Source: Adineta ricciae (Eukaryota > Rotifera > Eurotatoria > Adinetida > Adinetidae). From it: 64,000 bases of DNA. The stretch lies in NCBI GenBank assembly GCA_905250025.1, contig CAJNOJ010000158.1, positions 182,890 to 246,889 of the forward strand, written 5' to 3'. The notes below the pieces were generated by a model. The model searched no databases, had not been told where the DNA came from, and saw only the letters and a program-made list of their open reading frames with translations. This document shows positions 54,206 to 64,000 of the stretch, piece by piece; positions within the stretch are counted from its first letter, which is position 1, and each line of letters starts with the position of its first letter. The position numbers were made by a program, and so were the translations under genes.

Positions 54206-55009
54206 ATTCGATGAGAGGCCATCATTATTAATTTACTAATATATATTAAAAAATAATTCTGATTCATGACTTTCCTTTGTTTTTCCTAAGCGTATCAAAC
54301 ACGCACAATAAATTCAGCATTCGATTACTCTTCCAAGCAAAGAACAAAAATCCGTATTTTGGTCGACGCGCCTTTTCTTCTTTCGAACTCTAGATCGCGT
54401 TTGGACTAGCAATGTAAGTTCTAATGCGAACCACAAAAACGTAGAAGATATTTTCTTATGATCAAGAAACGATACGTGATACGAGAATTTCATATGGCGA
54501 TTGATAATTGATAACATCGCCAAATCGTGAGCAACGTTAAGTATAAGTTCATTTGATAGATTGTTAATATTCGTTTTTAAACGGAAGTTTTGTAATCTCT
54601 TTTTAGATAAGTACAGACTTCAGAACTATTATGAATTTCTGTGGAGCGAAGTCTTTTCCATTAAGTATAATGGTTCTTCGTTTCTTCCCGTTGATTTGAA
54701 AAGAGTTGCTAATCTGGCAGACCGACTAATTAATACTGATTATTATTATCGCACACGCTGTATAGTAAATTGTCACGAGATTTCTTCTGCTGTCATGGAA
54801 TTCGTTGTGTGACAATCTGACCGTTGTAGTATTGAGTTCTATTCTTCGAAGAGATGTTACAGAGCGTAACTGTTAAGTTAAACTTCTTCTGTCTCCATGT
54901 CAGTTATACCTTCTAGTCTGAAAGAGACTGCGCTCATCTACAAATACTTGAGCGGATGTTTAATTAGACAAGTACATCTTCTTTATTTTATCTTTTAGCA
55001 AAAGGAGCG
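54206..55009. other. Intergenic upstream of the 7TM gene
   Basis: About 800 bp. A plus-strand frame to 54812 (DKYRLQNYYEFLWSEVF...) is preceded by an acceptor-like CTCTTTTTAG at about 54605 and could be a terminal exon, but no upstream exon was found. TTTATCTTTTAG just before the 7TM ATG is a plausible trans-splice acceptor. Confidence 0.3.
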
Positions 55010-55933
55010 ATGGCAAAGAGCTCCATGTCAATCTCTGTCGATGCGATATTGAACATAATTTCAACTACTGCAGAGTCGATGAGCTTATTGATCTCATGTT
55101 ATTTTACTATTATCATTACATACCGTATTACTCAAATCAAAGTTCGTTCGCGACGAGCGAAAATCGAAGTACCAGTGATCCTTTCATTAAATACACTTTG
55201 TATACTCGTCGTGGAAAGTGCTTTGCAAATACTTGATGTGAATTGGCCAACGATACAGCGGGATTTCTATGAGTTCATTCGTGAAGAGAATTCATTCTTT
55301 TGTCAATTCCGTTCCTATCTATATTACTCAGCAGTCAGTGCTCTCTATTGGAGTTGTGCACTTCAAGCATTCTTTCGATTCGTTCGTATTGTCCATCCCG
55401 AATGCGTACGGATGCATCAAGCGAAAATCTATTACAATATTTTCATACCCGGTCAGATTCTGTTTGCGTTTGGCAGCGTTCTGCCTTATCTTCTGATTTT
55501 CAAAGGTATTCAACTGATACCTAATGAAAATTATTGTACAGCATTGATCAGCGAATTTAACTCATTGTTATATTTGATTTTCATTTTGTTTGCTTTGCCT
55601 CTTTTGGTTATGTTTTTATGTTATATTTGTATTATTTTCAAAATACGTCGAACATCAACATCGAAGTTGTATTATCGAAAACGAAGTCGACGAGAATATT
55701 TCATTATTCAACGAATAATGACAGTAATGCTGATTCTGAGTGTGGCATCGCTTCCTTCGATTGTTGATTTGATCATTTATGCACCACATGGTCGACTTGA
55801 TTCGCGTATTTATCGGATTGAATGGATTTCAGCTTCATTAAATGCACTGTTTCTCGGCCTTTGTCAACCGTTTGTGAATCCGCAATTACGAAAATTGCTG
55901 AAAAGTAGAAAAACAGTCAGAAGTAAAATATAA
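55010..55933 (+). CDS. Rhodopsin-like 7TM receptor (bdelloid orphan type)
   Basis: 307 aa, single exon, ATG at 55010. Seven hydrophobic helices are evident. TM3 begins after a Cys (SFFCQFRSYLYY) and ends in FFRFVRIV, where class A receptors have DRY: only the Arg is kept. ICL3 is short and basic (RKRSRREY), and TM7 ends LGLCQPFVNPQLRK, an NPxxY variant. A TM4-5 loop Cys (NENYC) can pair with the TM3 Cys. A G-protein-coupled sensory or peptide receptor is likely. The ligand is unknown. The degenerate DRY suggests a divergent lineage-specific family. Confidence 0.82.
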   Translation: MAKSSMSISVDAILNIISTTAESMSLLISCYFTIIITYRITQIKVRSRRAKIEVPVILSLNTLCILVVESALQILDVNWPTIQRDFYEFIREENSFFCQFRSYLYYSAVSALYWSCALQAFFRFVRIVHPECVRMHQAKIYYNIFIPGQILFAFGSVLPYLLIFKGIQLIPNENYCTALISEFNSLLYLIFILFALPLLVMFLCYICIIFKIRRTSTSKLYYRKRSRREYFIIQRIMTVMLILSVASLPSIVDLIIYAPHGRLDSRIYRIEWISASLNALFLGLCQPFVNPQLRKLLKSRKTVRSKI

Positions 55934-56107
55934 ACCTGGATTTAGTTTTTTATTCTTGTTATCACAAAAATTAGACAAAGAATCATTGCGCCAAAGTTAT
56001 TTCTTCGTGCATAATGCAAGTGCATTGCGTATCTACATCGCCTTGTACCGTTTCACACGAATAGGTTCGTCATGGAATTCACGCTTTTAGACATCGATTC
56101 AACTCAT

Positions 56108-57590
56108 CTACTGTATTTCTCTTTCCGAAATGAACGATTGCTTAGGATCGCTTGGACCGAGGTCTTCTAATTTATTCTCAACAGCGTTAATTTGTTTCGT
56201 TGTGTACCACTTGTGAGCAGGTAGATCTTGCAATCGTATTAATACTCGATAGACGAAAACGAGCAACAAGATGCCGAGAACTTCACACGCACATGTTGCA
56301 ATAAGGTAATCGTATTTCTTCGGTAACCAGTTCGATACGTAGAGAACTATGGAGGAGTTGATAGCAGCGCCTAGATTACTGATCGTGACAAGGAATGTCA
56401 TGTAAGTACCACCAATACGCGGTTCACAGATTGAAGCAAAGAATCCGACACAAGCAGCCGATATTAAGGTCTTAATAAAGTCACTGATTGACAGAAGTAG
56501 AATAAGTATCGGATAGTAATAACCCGAAGCGAGCATTTTATCGGTAAAATGAATATAAACAGAAACTGGAATGGCAATAAGAAGGTTCAGTATATACATT
56601 TTAATCAGCCAGAGAAGAGGTCGTTTGGTACGACGGATAATCAGAGGTACAAATACTGTGATCAGAGTGACTGGAATATTGACAAGAGCCAGATTGTCTC
56701 TCGGTACACCATGACTGAAATAGAAACGGGAACTTCATGTTACTATGCTAACGAAGCACGTACCTTATCAGTGCTAAATTACTCATCGCTTGAAATGGTA
56801 CAAAAGGAATCGGTAAAAGTAACATGATGATAGCTAACTGTTGAATACATTTCTTTTTCAATAATTTGAGGATGGAATGATAGACTTTTGTCAAAGAAAG
56901 ATCACTGGCTTTATGGTCATCTGCGTGAACTGTTTCTTGTTTTTCACGAACAAATATCACACAGACAGTAACAAATACGAAAATGACAGCGACGACACGT
57001 ACGAATTGTGCAAGAGAGAACAAGCCTGATGTTTGCGATGGCAGTGAAAGCGGTGCGCGAATAAATTTATTCGTAAAATTCGCTGATTCCAATGTCAACA
57101 GAAACGACGAACCAAGAAATCGACCAAACGTTTGTCCTATACCTTGACTCGTCGAGGCCCATTGCGGATTAGTCGCCGCGAACAAAGTTATTGCGAATCC
57201 GTCAATACAAACATCATCAGTCGCAGTGAGAAAAACCACAATAAAGAAAATAATTGTCAGAGTTAGAACGTGATTCTGGATGACTAGCGATTCGATGAAA
57301 AACGAAGCGATCAACAGAACAACAGCTATGATTAATTGAATTGGTACTATCCATGATTTTCGTCTTCCGAAACGTTTAATATAAAAAACATCGACCAGCG
57401 GTGCCCAAAGTAACTTCATCGAAAATGGATAAAACGTAAAATTAAACGTCCCGCGATCTTTCCACGTTGCACCATAATAAATTAAAAACAACGGAATACT
57501 CATCACTAGTCCAATGTTTAATCCTTCTAACGTATAGAGAATAGTAATTAGACAGATGTTCGACAATGACGTGCCAGATTTCTTAACCAT
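56108..57590 (-). CDS. Acetyl-CoA transporter, SLC33A1 (AT-1) family
   Basis: Two exons, 57590-56764 and 56714-56108, with a 49-bp GT-AG intron, give 477 aa. The start is the ATG (MVKKSGTS) just after a TTTTTTTTCTAG acceptor. Family blocks: YPFSMKLLWAPLVD, FGRRKSWIVP, TATDDVCIDGFAI, WASTSQGIGQTFGRFLGSS, and across the intron ISHGVPRDNLALVNIPVTL, as in AT-1 proteins. About 12 TM helices. SLC33A1 moves cytosolic acetyl-CoA into the ER/Golgi lumen for acetylation of gangliosides and proteins. The C-terminus (to SEREIQ) is slightly shorter than in vertebrates. Well supported. Confidence 0.9.
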
Positions 57591-58034
57591 AGTTCGTTTT
57601 AATCTAGAAAAAAAACCCAAGGACAACGCATCGTTGTTTGAGAAGTTTTACTGAATAACAAAGCACATGGTTTGAAGTCATTCTTATCTCGTTTTCTTTC
57701 TTCCTTGGATACCTGTTTATCGTTTTATATATATGCCAGCGTGCATTGAATAAAATCCTTGAGTATTTCTTATGTGAAAATATGAATAAACTAATGCATA
57801 TTTTTAAACCAAATATTAGAACTGAGAGTCTCTATGTCAACTCAACTAATCTTGCTTTTATTCCTTTCATTTCAAATCTTCAAATACGAAAGAGAAAATA
57901 TAGTCTTTATGTAATCACGAATGGTTATCATGCTCTTCTCAATAATCAGCAGTTAGTTGGTTTGCAAGGAACGAGAGTATATATTTATTAAATAATTGAA
58001 ACGGGGTAAAAGGATAATTCGTGGTTTATGAAGT
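57591..58034. other. Intergenic
   Basis: AT-rich promoter side of the SLC33A1-like gene. An 81-codon plus-strand frame has no recognisable content. Confidence 0.35.
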
Positions 58035-58850
58035 TCATTTTGAATATATACTGACTGTTTTGGCAGCAAGAGTACCATCCATAACGTTTGGATTATGAAC
58101 ATCGGCATATGGTGCTAAAACTGCACCGGGAATTTGTGAAGCAATGGTGATCTTCTTAACATCACAGAAGTTCCAAAGTACACTTGATTTTGCCACGTTT
58201 TACCATTGAAATCATTAAAAGCGCCGACATTTTGTCCTTTGTATCAATATTCGTGCCCCTTATATTCATTACAAGGAATTGTAACGTCATAGTTTTAACC
58301 GATAGGTCAATACTGGTTAGTACAACCGAACACCAAACAATTCATCGTTTGCTATATTGTATATGGCTATTCTATTCTTATCAGCATTACTAACTTCAAA
58401 AACATAATTCTGATTGCTACCTTCTTTCCATCCATGATAGTTGCCAGGCATTACTTCAGATTTGCAAAATACATTTGATCAACTTTGAAGATTCTCTTCA
58501 ACGTGTTGACAAGCTGCATTAATACAACAGTCTTCCGTTACAGTAGCGCCGATGTTTTTATCCTGGATGTTCATATTTTGGCCATCGACTATGTATCCGA
58601 GTGAATTGGATGGATCACGTTATATACTACGACCATCGCAACCAACACCTAATGAGCCGTGCATTACTCGAAAACCACCATTTAGTTTTCCTTGTCACCA
58701 CTATTGTGCGAATTCGGCGCTTGCACCAGAAAAGAAGTTGCCGTATACCAAACTGTTCAAGTCAATATGTGACTTCGACGTCAGACCGCCAATAACGATT
58801 AAACTGTAATTCGGTAAATTAAAGTTGCTTGATGGTACCTTACAATTTCC
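58035..58850 (-). pseudogene. Choice-of-anchor-A-like domain gene, decayed
   Basis: Reading the minus strand from 58850 downward in shifting frames gives, in domain order, NYSLIVIGGLTSKSHIDLNS..VYGNFF, then VFEVSNADKNRIAIYNI, TLQFLVMNIRGTNI, VGAFNDFNGKTW, and WNFCDVKKITIASQIPGAVLAPYADV followed by MDGTLAAKTVS. This succession (VxGxL..GN.., ..VINVSGTxV, SILAPxAxV, ..GxVxAKS) is that of the bacterial choice-of-anchor-A fold. At least four stops or frameshifts separate the pieces. It is probably a relic of a gene of bacterial origin; the original would be a secreted or surface protein. Confidence 0.55.
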
Positions 58851-59633
58851 GTGTGATGTATTTAAAATGTATATTCATATACAAAAGAACCCACTCTACG
58901 TCAGCTCCTATCAATACTTGATTATACTCGTCGTTATCGCAGCACCTAATGAAGTATCTGTCACAGATAATTCAAAAGCTAGTCTCTACAATTAATCTCT
59001 CGGCTACTTTCAGCAGACAAAGAACATTTACAACTACCTGACTCAATTAAGATGATACCGAGATCTGAAAAGAAATTTAAAAAAGTATCTCCATCATTTA
59101 ACTACTAATTTCTACACACCAACAGTACTTGCTCTTGATTCTTTTAATAATCTTCGTCTTCGTCCAAATAATGCAGCTGTTGTATCTTTTCCTACCATTT
59201 CTGTTGGCTCTGATGCTTTTGTCAAGATTGTTGTTCGAGCTGTAATCGTCGATGACTGATGCGATGATCCCATGGTTAAATGAGTTGTTCTAGGCGTAAT
59301 ACTCGAAGCGGATGAAAACAAAGTGAAGAGTGAAGCAATGGAACTGACGATTTATTGAAAATGAATCATTGGTATAAATATTGCAGAGAACAAAGACACA
59401 GAGATGATGAAAAATCACGAAGAAAAAAATGTGATGACATGAAAACAGGCAAAGCAAGAAATGACGATATATAAATGAACAAGGAAAAACTGATGAAACG
59501 CGATGAGCAGAGAGAAGCTGATGAAATGTACGAAGTACGTCATCATATGTTAATAGAACAGATAACACCTGTTGAACATAAGTGACTTATTTGAAGAATG
59601 AAGAACAAAAGACAAGAGGATAACAAATGTCAT
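58851..59633. other. Intergenic
   Basis: A minus-strand Ser/Thr-rich frame (59112-59321, TTHLTMGSSHQSS..) is open but I cannot link it by splicing to the upstream gene. Purine-rich plus strand from about 59320 to 59560. No other feature. Confidence 0.35.
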
Positions 59634-61472
59634 TCACTCGCAGTCGTAGAGTGACCCGAAAATCCAGTTGTTCAACTGATCTAAGTTTAAGTTGGTGAAG
59701 GAGTTGTAGAATGGGTTGTTGAATGGGTGGTGGAATGAGTTGTTGAGTGCGTTGTTGAGTGAGTGCTGGAATGAGTTGTTGAGTGCGTTGTTGAATGAGT
59801 GCTGGAATGGGTAGTGGAATGAGTTGTTGAATGAGTGCTGGAATGAGTTGTTGAGTGCGTTGTTGAATGAGTGCTGGAATGGGTAGTGGAATGAGTTGTT
59901 GAATGAGTGCTGGAATGGGTGCTGGAATGAGTTGTTGAGTGTGTTGTTGAATGAGTGGTGGAATGAGTTGTTGGGTGCGTTGTTGAATGAGTTGTTGAGT
60001 GCGTTGTTGAATGAGTGGTGGAATGGGTAGTGGAATGAGTTGTTGAGTGTGTTGTTGAGTGTGTTGTTGAATGGGTAGTGGAATGAGTTGTTGAGTGTGT
60101 TGTTGAATGGGTAGTGGAATGAGTTGTTGAATGAGTTGTTGAATGAGTGCTGGAATGAGTGCTGGAATGGGTGCTGGAATGGGTGCTGGAATGGGTGCTG
60201 GAATGAGTTGTTGAGTGTGTTGTTGAACGAGTGCTGGAATGAGTGGTGGAATGGGTAGTGGAACGAGTTGTTGAGTGTGTTGTTGAACGAGTGCTGGAAT
60301 GAGTGGTGGAATGGGTAGTGGAACGAGTTGTTGAGTGTGTTGTTGAACGAGTGCTGGAATGAGTTGTTGAGTGTGTTGTTGTATGAATCTTTGTGGTGGT
60401 GGTTCGTGTTCTTCTCCGATATAAATAATCTATTAGACAAAAACAAGAGATTCCTATCAATGAAGGCATTCTGCGTGTGAGCTTAAGATAAAAGAACTGA
60501 ACAGAAATGAATGAAAAGTAGGGATGGTCTTCAATTGTGGAGGCAACTTACAATTCTTGTTGTAGTATTGCTTCTCTGGATAACGAGGACGCGAATTATA
60601 GTTTTCATATTCTTCAGAATCGTCATCGTTCAGACAGTTTTCTTCAAAATCTGAGTGATATCTAGTGCGAACTGCTTTCTCAAAAGCATGTTTTCCATGA
60701 TCATATCTCGGCATATTGCGAAGAAAACCTAAATCAAATAAGCATATATTTTTGCAGGTTACCGAAAACAATGCAAATGAGATACGAACGTGGATCGTTA
60801 CGAAGAAAATAGCGAATATCGAAAGAAGGTAACATTGGTACGCCATTGCTCAATAAAGTTGCGTATCCGTATACTAGCAATCGAGCTACTGGAATAAGAT
60901 CTCCATAGAAATTAACCAATGGAGGTATTAAATAAGCTATAATTGAGAATAACAACCAACAAACTTCATTTTCTAGAAGATCTTACCTCCAGTTGGTCCA
61001 TAGATCATCGTTTGTCGGGTAAACCGTTCAACATAAATGTGCATATAAGGTGAATATTTTATCCAAGAACTGGATAATTCTAAATATGGAAATCAACGTT
61101 TCATTTTCAACCATACGGATAATCCGTACCATATCTACGACGATCAAATCGTTTGTATGGAAAACGTGTGGGCTTTTTCGCGTATCCACTTTCATCATCA
61201 CACGATTCACGAACATAAAGGTTCAAATAGCCTCGATCGTCGTCCGAATCCTGAAAGAAAACACAATATTATACGGAATGAAACATTTGTTTATCGATAT
61301 TTCCTACATCGTATGATCGACGAATTCTTGAATCGTGATGTTGATCATTAGCTTCTAATAGAATGAATATAATATGTTTACATAGAACTGAAATCAGTAT
61401 CTTACCGTCTGTGCTTGCTTGATTTATATTGATTACGCATATGAGTATCGAAATGAGAAAATAGTTTCTCAT
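59634..61472 (-). CDS. Secreted protein with Asn/Phe/His-rich 12-bp-encoded repeat domain
   Basis: Seven exons with consistent phases: 61472-61406, 61351-61308, 61250-61130, 61079-60987, 60936-60763, 60728-60552 and 60481-59634, about 507 aa. Signal peptide MRNYFLISILICVINI; acidic then basic spacer; a Tyr-rich region (YSPYMHIYVERF, YLIPPLVNFYGD, RPRYPEKQYYNK); then ~230 residues built of four-residue blocks (NNSF, NNTL, HYPF, HHSF, QHSF); C-terminus NWIFGSLYDCE. One intron is either 34 bp (60729-60762) or 73 bp (60729-60801), both in phase. Likely a structural or adhesive extracellular protein; function unknown. A second ATG (61493) would extend the signal peptide by seven residues. Confidence 0.65.
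59690..60385. repeat. 12-bp minisatellite (~58 units) inside a coding exon
   Basis: Plus-strand units are variants of GTTGTTGAATGA, GTGCTGGAATGA and GTAGTGGAATGG. A 60-bp higher-order unit (five 12-mers) is repeated about two and a half times at 60205-60380. No minus-strand frame contains a stop, because the unit length is a multiple of three; splicing phase selects the Asn/Phe/His reading. Confidence 0.9.
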
Positions 61473-63066
61473 TGTTGAGAGAGAGAAAATCATTGTGCGG
61501 ACAAATGGAAGAATCTGTCATTTTATATGCTTCGAAAGGGAGAAAATATTTCGGGAAGTAGGAGGGAAATCTCATAGTTTACTGATTTGATTGTTCTGAA
61601 TGTTTACATGTGAATATCTGTGATATAAACAAACCAACAGCGTTATTTTACTTGTATAGAACAAATATCTCTCAGATGGCAGAAAAGAATGAAGAGGATA
61701 TCGTTATTCATTCCGAATTATTTGTTTCCTACTGGAATAACTTCAGATAATGAAATGTTTGTCAGCCGTTGAATTCACAATACAATCACGTACAGTATAC
61801 AAAATGAAACATACCGAACGAGTTATGTATTGAGTAGGATTCACTCCCACTCATATGATAAGACGTGTTTCGTTATTCTGTTTTTTTTTGCACGTACGCA
61901 CGGGTCCGTTGATTTTATATGATTTATTCATGTAATAGTGAAACGTTTGGAGTTCTGCATCAAAATACTGCTCGTTGTATTGCTCTATTCACATTGAGCA
62001 TGTGAGTTATTACCTCAAAAAGTTGTTTTATATTAACGTGTTGATTTGGCCAATAAACATCAATATCATCGGTTAGATGATGACAACGTACTGATTTCTT
62101 TTCATTTTCGTCGCTTTATTTGTTTGATTTCGAAAAATCTGCTGCCGTGTCAGTTTTGCTTCTTGAAGCGTCGTATTTGTAACAAATCTTGTAACCACTT
62201 AATACTTCAGAGATAACTCCCAACATAACGGAAGGTGAAATTAATCTATTCTCGAGACATCTTCGATTCATTATAGCATTTATGAATGTGATTAAATATA
62301 TTGTTGATAAATCTATTAGAAACCGTCCGTACTTTCATCGTAAACCTGAATCTTTGATCCCAGCGACTCTTTTGTATTACTACTACAATCATTGGAAGAG
62401 CAGAGAATCTAAGAAAACTGCGCGAACAAGTCATTGGTTTTAAATCTCTGCTCCGGTTCATTTATTTATTTTTTGTTGAAACCGGTGGCCATATCCGTAC
62501 AATGCAAATGCTTGTAATACTAATGGTATATTCAATCGACAAACATTTTCAATATGCATGGCTTTATTGTAAAAGCACAATTACGTATCCGAATCCAAAG
62601 AATGTTCTTTACAGCAGCAATGCAACTTTCTTTTAGTTTTATTTCTTTACCTTTTATTTAATATCTCAATCAATGGACTTTAGACAGACAGGAAAGCATA
62701 ACGTGGTAATCGATCTTCTTTGTTGTCAACAGGGCCGTAGAAAAGCAAAAACAAATGAGATTAGTTGCAGTAATAAATCCATATATTTAAGGTGTATGAA
62801 ACGATGTCAAATATTCCAGGCGATCTGGAACAGAGATTTATTTGTAATTATTATCGTGACAATCTATGGTTTTCGAAATCAATGGACTTCGGATGATTCA
62901 GCATTTCGAAGATAAATGCTCTTTCTTTGTTCGTCAAACAAGGCGAGATATATATTGGTCATATATAATGACCTAGAACGATCACTGACAAAGAAAAGAA
63001 AACATCTTTCTCTCTCTCTCTAACCCTCGATCAATTGTTATCGAAAACAAAGACTGAATCGAACAC
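61473..63066. other. Intergenic, 1.6 kb
   Basis: AT-rich region between divergent genes. Short frames at 62246-62461 (minus) and 62673-62915 (plus) lack recognisable content. No repeats or RNA genes were identified. Confidence 0.35.
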
Positions 63067-63074
63067 TATAAATA
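63067..63074 (+). promoter_or_regulatory. TATA box of the CBM14 gene
   Basis: TATAAATA lies 56 bp before the ATG at 63130, with a CTCTCTCTCT tract about 50 bp further upstream. This is the clearest core promoter in the window and fits a highly regulated secreted-protein gene. Confidence 0.5.
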
Positions 63075-63129
63075 CCCGGATCGAATGGATCGATGACATA
63101 ATCTTTTCGTGGTTACATAACCGAGTCAG

Positions 63130-63465
63130 ATGGCTTCGTATCGATCTATTCTAATGATTTGTGTGATTGTCACAAGGTCAGTAGAAAGTTTTTTTTTTCT
63201 TTATTAATATAAACCATTTGATAACTTTTGTTCTAGTTTATTCCTTGCAATTCATGGTCGAAAGGGTTTTGTCTGCCCGGAAAAAGATATTCTCGGAGGA
63301 TGCAAAGATCCAAAAGAATGCATCTATCAAAATCCCAACGATTGTGGCGGATTTATTCAATGCGATGATTCTGGAAAAGTTTATTATAAGAAATGCAACG
63401 TTGGACTTAAATGGAATAATCGAATAAAAAACTGCGATATTCCACGGAAAACAACATGTCACTAA
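63130..63465 (+). CDS. Small secreted chitin-binding protein (CBM14 / peritrophin-A)
   Basis: Two exons, 63130-63176 and 63237-63465, with a 60-bp GT-AG intron in phase 2; 91 aa. The signal peptide (MASYRSILMICVIVTSLFLAIHG) spans the intron. The mature part has eight Cys with the CBM14 core C..YQNPNDCGGFIQCDDSGKVYYKKC..GLKWNNRIKNC, including the aromatic and Gly positions of peritrophin domains. It should bind chitin in the extracellular space, for example in jaw (trophi), gut lining or egg shell. One domain only. The reading was easy to miss because neither exon is a long open frame by itself. Convergent with the next gene, 59 bp away. Confidence 0.88.
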
Positions 63466-63524
63466 TCATGTAATGATGCTGAAGACAATGCGAATACTGA
63501 TGAATAATACTGTAAAATTTGTAT

Positions 63525-64000
63525 TTATTTCACCATGTAATAAAATAGAAATATAATAACAAAAGTTATTGCGAGACGTCGAAAAAAAGTAGTGGACAAT
63601 TTTTCAATAATCACGAGCAACAGAAGAAATATCACAATAAAAACATAGAAACCGATTTCTCTTCTTATCAAACCACGTGGTTGGGAATTTCTATATGAAG
63701 GCTGTGCATTCGGTAATGGTGAATATGTTTGTCGGATAGGTGATGGACTTCGCGGATAATGAAACTGTAATTGTGAAGTGGGGAAGCTGATGTTTGTAAT
63801 TTGATTGTTTTTTCTTCGACATCTCGATCGAACGCTGCTTCGCAGGCCATCCCAACGAGTTTTGAATAAATCTGAAACAGTTTGAAGTCGTCGTTTTGAA
63901 CAATGCTGATAATGTTTGGCGAAACGGCTTCGTTGAATATTTGTCTTTTTACATCGAAGACATCGAACAAGAAATTCATCGAGTTGTTTGTTGAGAGTTT
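63525..64000 (-). CDS. Zinc-finger protein with two C-terminal TM helices (5' end outside window)
   Basis: Open for 156+ codons from the window edge to TAA at 63525-63527, with no ATG inside because the start lies beyond 64000. Order: LNKQLDEF helix; C-x2-C-x(12-14)-H-x3-C finger (CLRCKKTNIQRSRFAKHYQHC); basic Arg-rich segment (RSRCRRKNN); Pro/Ser linker (PRSPSPIRQTYSPLP); two hydrophobic helices (IGFYVFIVIFLLLLVII and LAITFVIIFLLYY). It may be a membrane-anchored ubiquitin-ligase-like protein whose RING lies upstream; that is speculation. A shorter ATG-initiated frame (63668-63979) on the same strand is a shadow. Confidence 0.6.
   Translation of the reverse strand, partial: TLNKQLDEFLVRCLRCKKTNIQRSRFAKHYQHCSKRRLQTVSDLFKTRWDGLRSSVRSRCRRKNNQITNISFPTSQLQFHYPRSPSPIRQTYSPLPNAQPSYRNSQPRGLIRREIGFYVFIVIFLLLLVIIEKLSTTFFRRLAITFVIIFLFYYMVK

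Noticed and set aside
59690-60385. CRISPR-like array
   Set aside because: Continuous 12-bp tandem units without unique spacers, in a eukaryotic coding exon.
59687-60469. Thr/Ser/His-rich mucin-like frame (THSTTHSS repeats) over the minisatellite
   Set aside because: All three minus-strand frames are open because the unit is 12 bp. The splice phase from the upstream exons (60552 to 60481) leads to the Asn/Phe/His frame instead, and the Thr frame has no supported upstream exon.
62673-62915. 80-aa frame upstream of the CBM14 gene
   Set aside because: No recognisable domain and no codon-level support.

Overview
The window looks like eukaryotic nuclear DNA from a bdelloid rotifer (Adineta/Rotaria type). 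This is an inference from several things seen together. Introns are very short (mostly 49-57 bp) with GT-AG ends. Lineage-expanded families are abundant: FG-GAP repeat proteins, R-S-E ADP-ribosyltransferases (ARTs), F-box/LRR-like proteins, a giant NACHT protein and two-TM 'CPC' membrane modules. There are decayed genes of bacterial type. A (TGTGGG)2 tract, the hexamer reported as the bdelloid telomere unit, lies inside a fold-back element. There is no operon, CRISPR or prokaryotic architecture.

Layout. 1-16 kb is orderly and single-copy: a coiled-coil protein (5' end outside the window), a coiled-coil AAA+ ATPase whose Walker A is split by a GC-AG intron, a 2OG-Fe(II) dioxygenase, a DHA1-like MFS transporter, a membrane-anchored protein with 28 FG-GAP repeats, and a six-exon cathepsin-L homologue that has lost its catalytic Cys and His. 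16.9-31 kb is a duplicated accessory region. It holds two related Rossmann-like proteins, then three imperfect copies (A, B, C) of a module with a small secreted protein and a decayed TIMP/NTR-like gene, F-box genes, and a tandem-ART pseudogene. 32-41 kb holds a WWE-ART gene and a 2312-residue NACHT gene. 41-48 kb holds a decayed bacterial-type AAA gene and second copies of the FG-GAP tail, F-box tail and tandem-ART gene (this ART copy intact), with a MITE in its upstream flank.

46.8-53.9 kb (minus strand) is the most striking part. Apparently separate open frames end in TAG triplets that are really splice acceptors. Phase-consistent 51-55 bp introns join three tandem two-TM modules, a further TM segment and an FG-GAP ectodomain into one predicted gene, with one 1.28 kb intron full of repeats. 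54-64 kb holds a 7TM receptor, an SLC33A1-like acetyl-CoA transporter, a decayed choice-of-anchor-A-like gene, a seven-exon secreted protein built on a 12-bp minisatellite, a CBM14 chitin-binding protein, and the 3' part of a zinc-finger/two-TM gene running off the window.

Caution on the assembly: single N characters at 20052, 23085, 27978, 43301 and 47161 and the 52-N run at 53889-53940 are contig joins. At 27978 the flanks are an exact 221-bp overlap, and at 47161 a 211-bp near-identical overlap, so the local 'tandem duplications' there are artefacts. Several copies truncated at an N are incomplete for that reason and are not necessarily pseudogenes.
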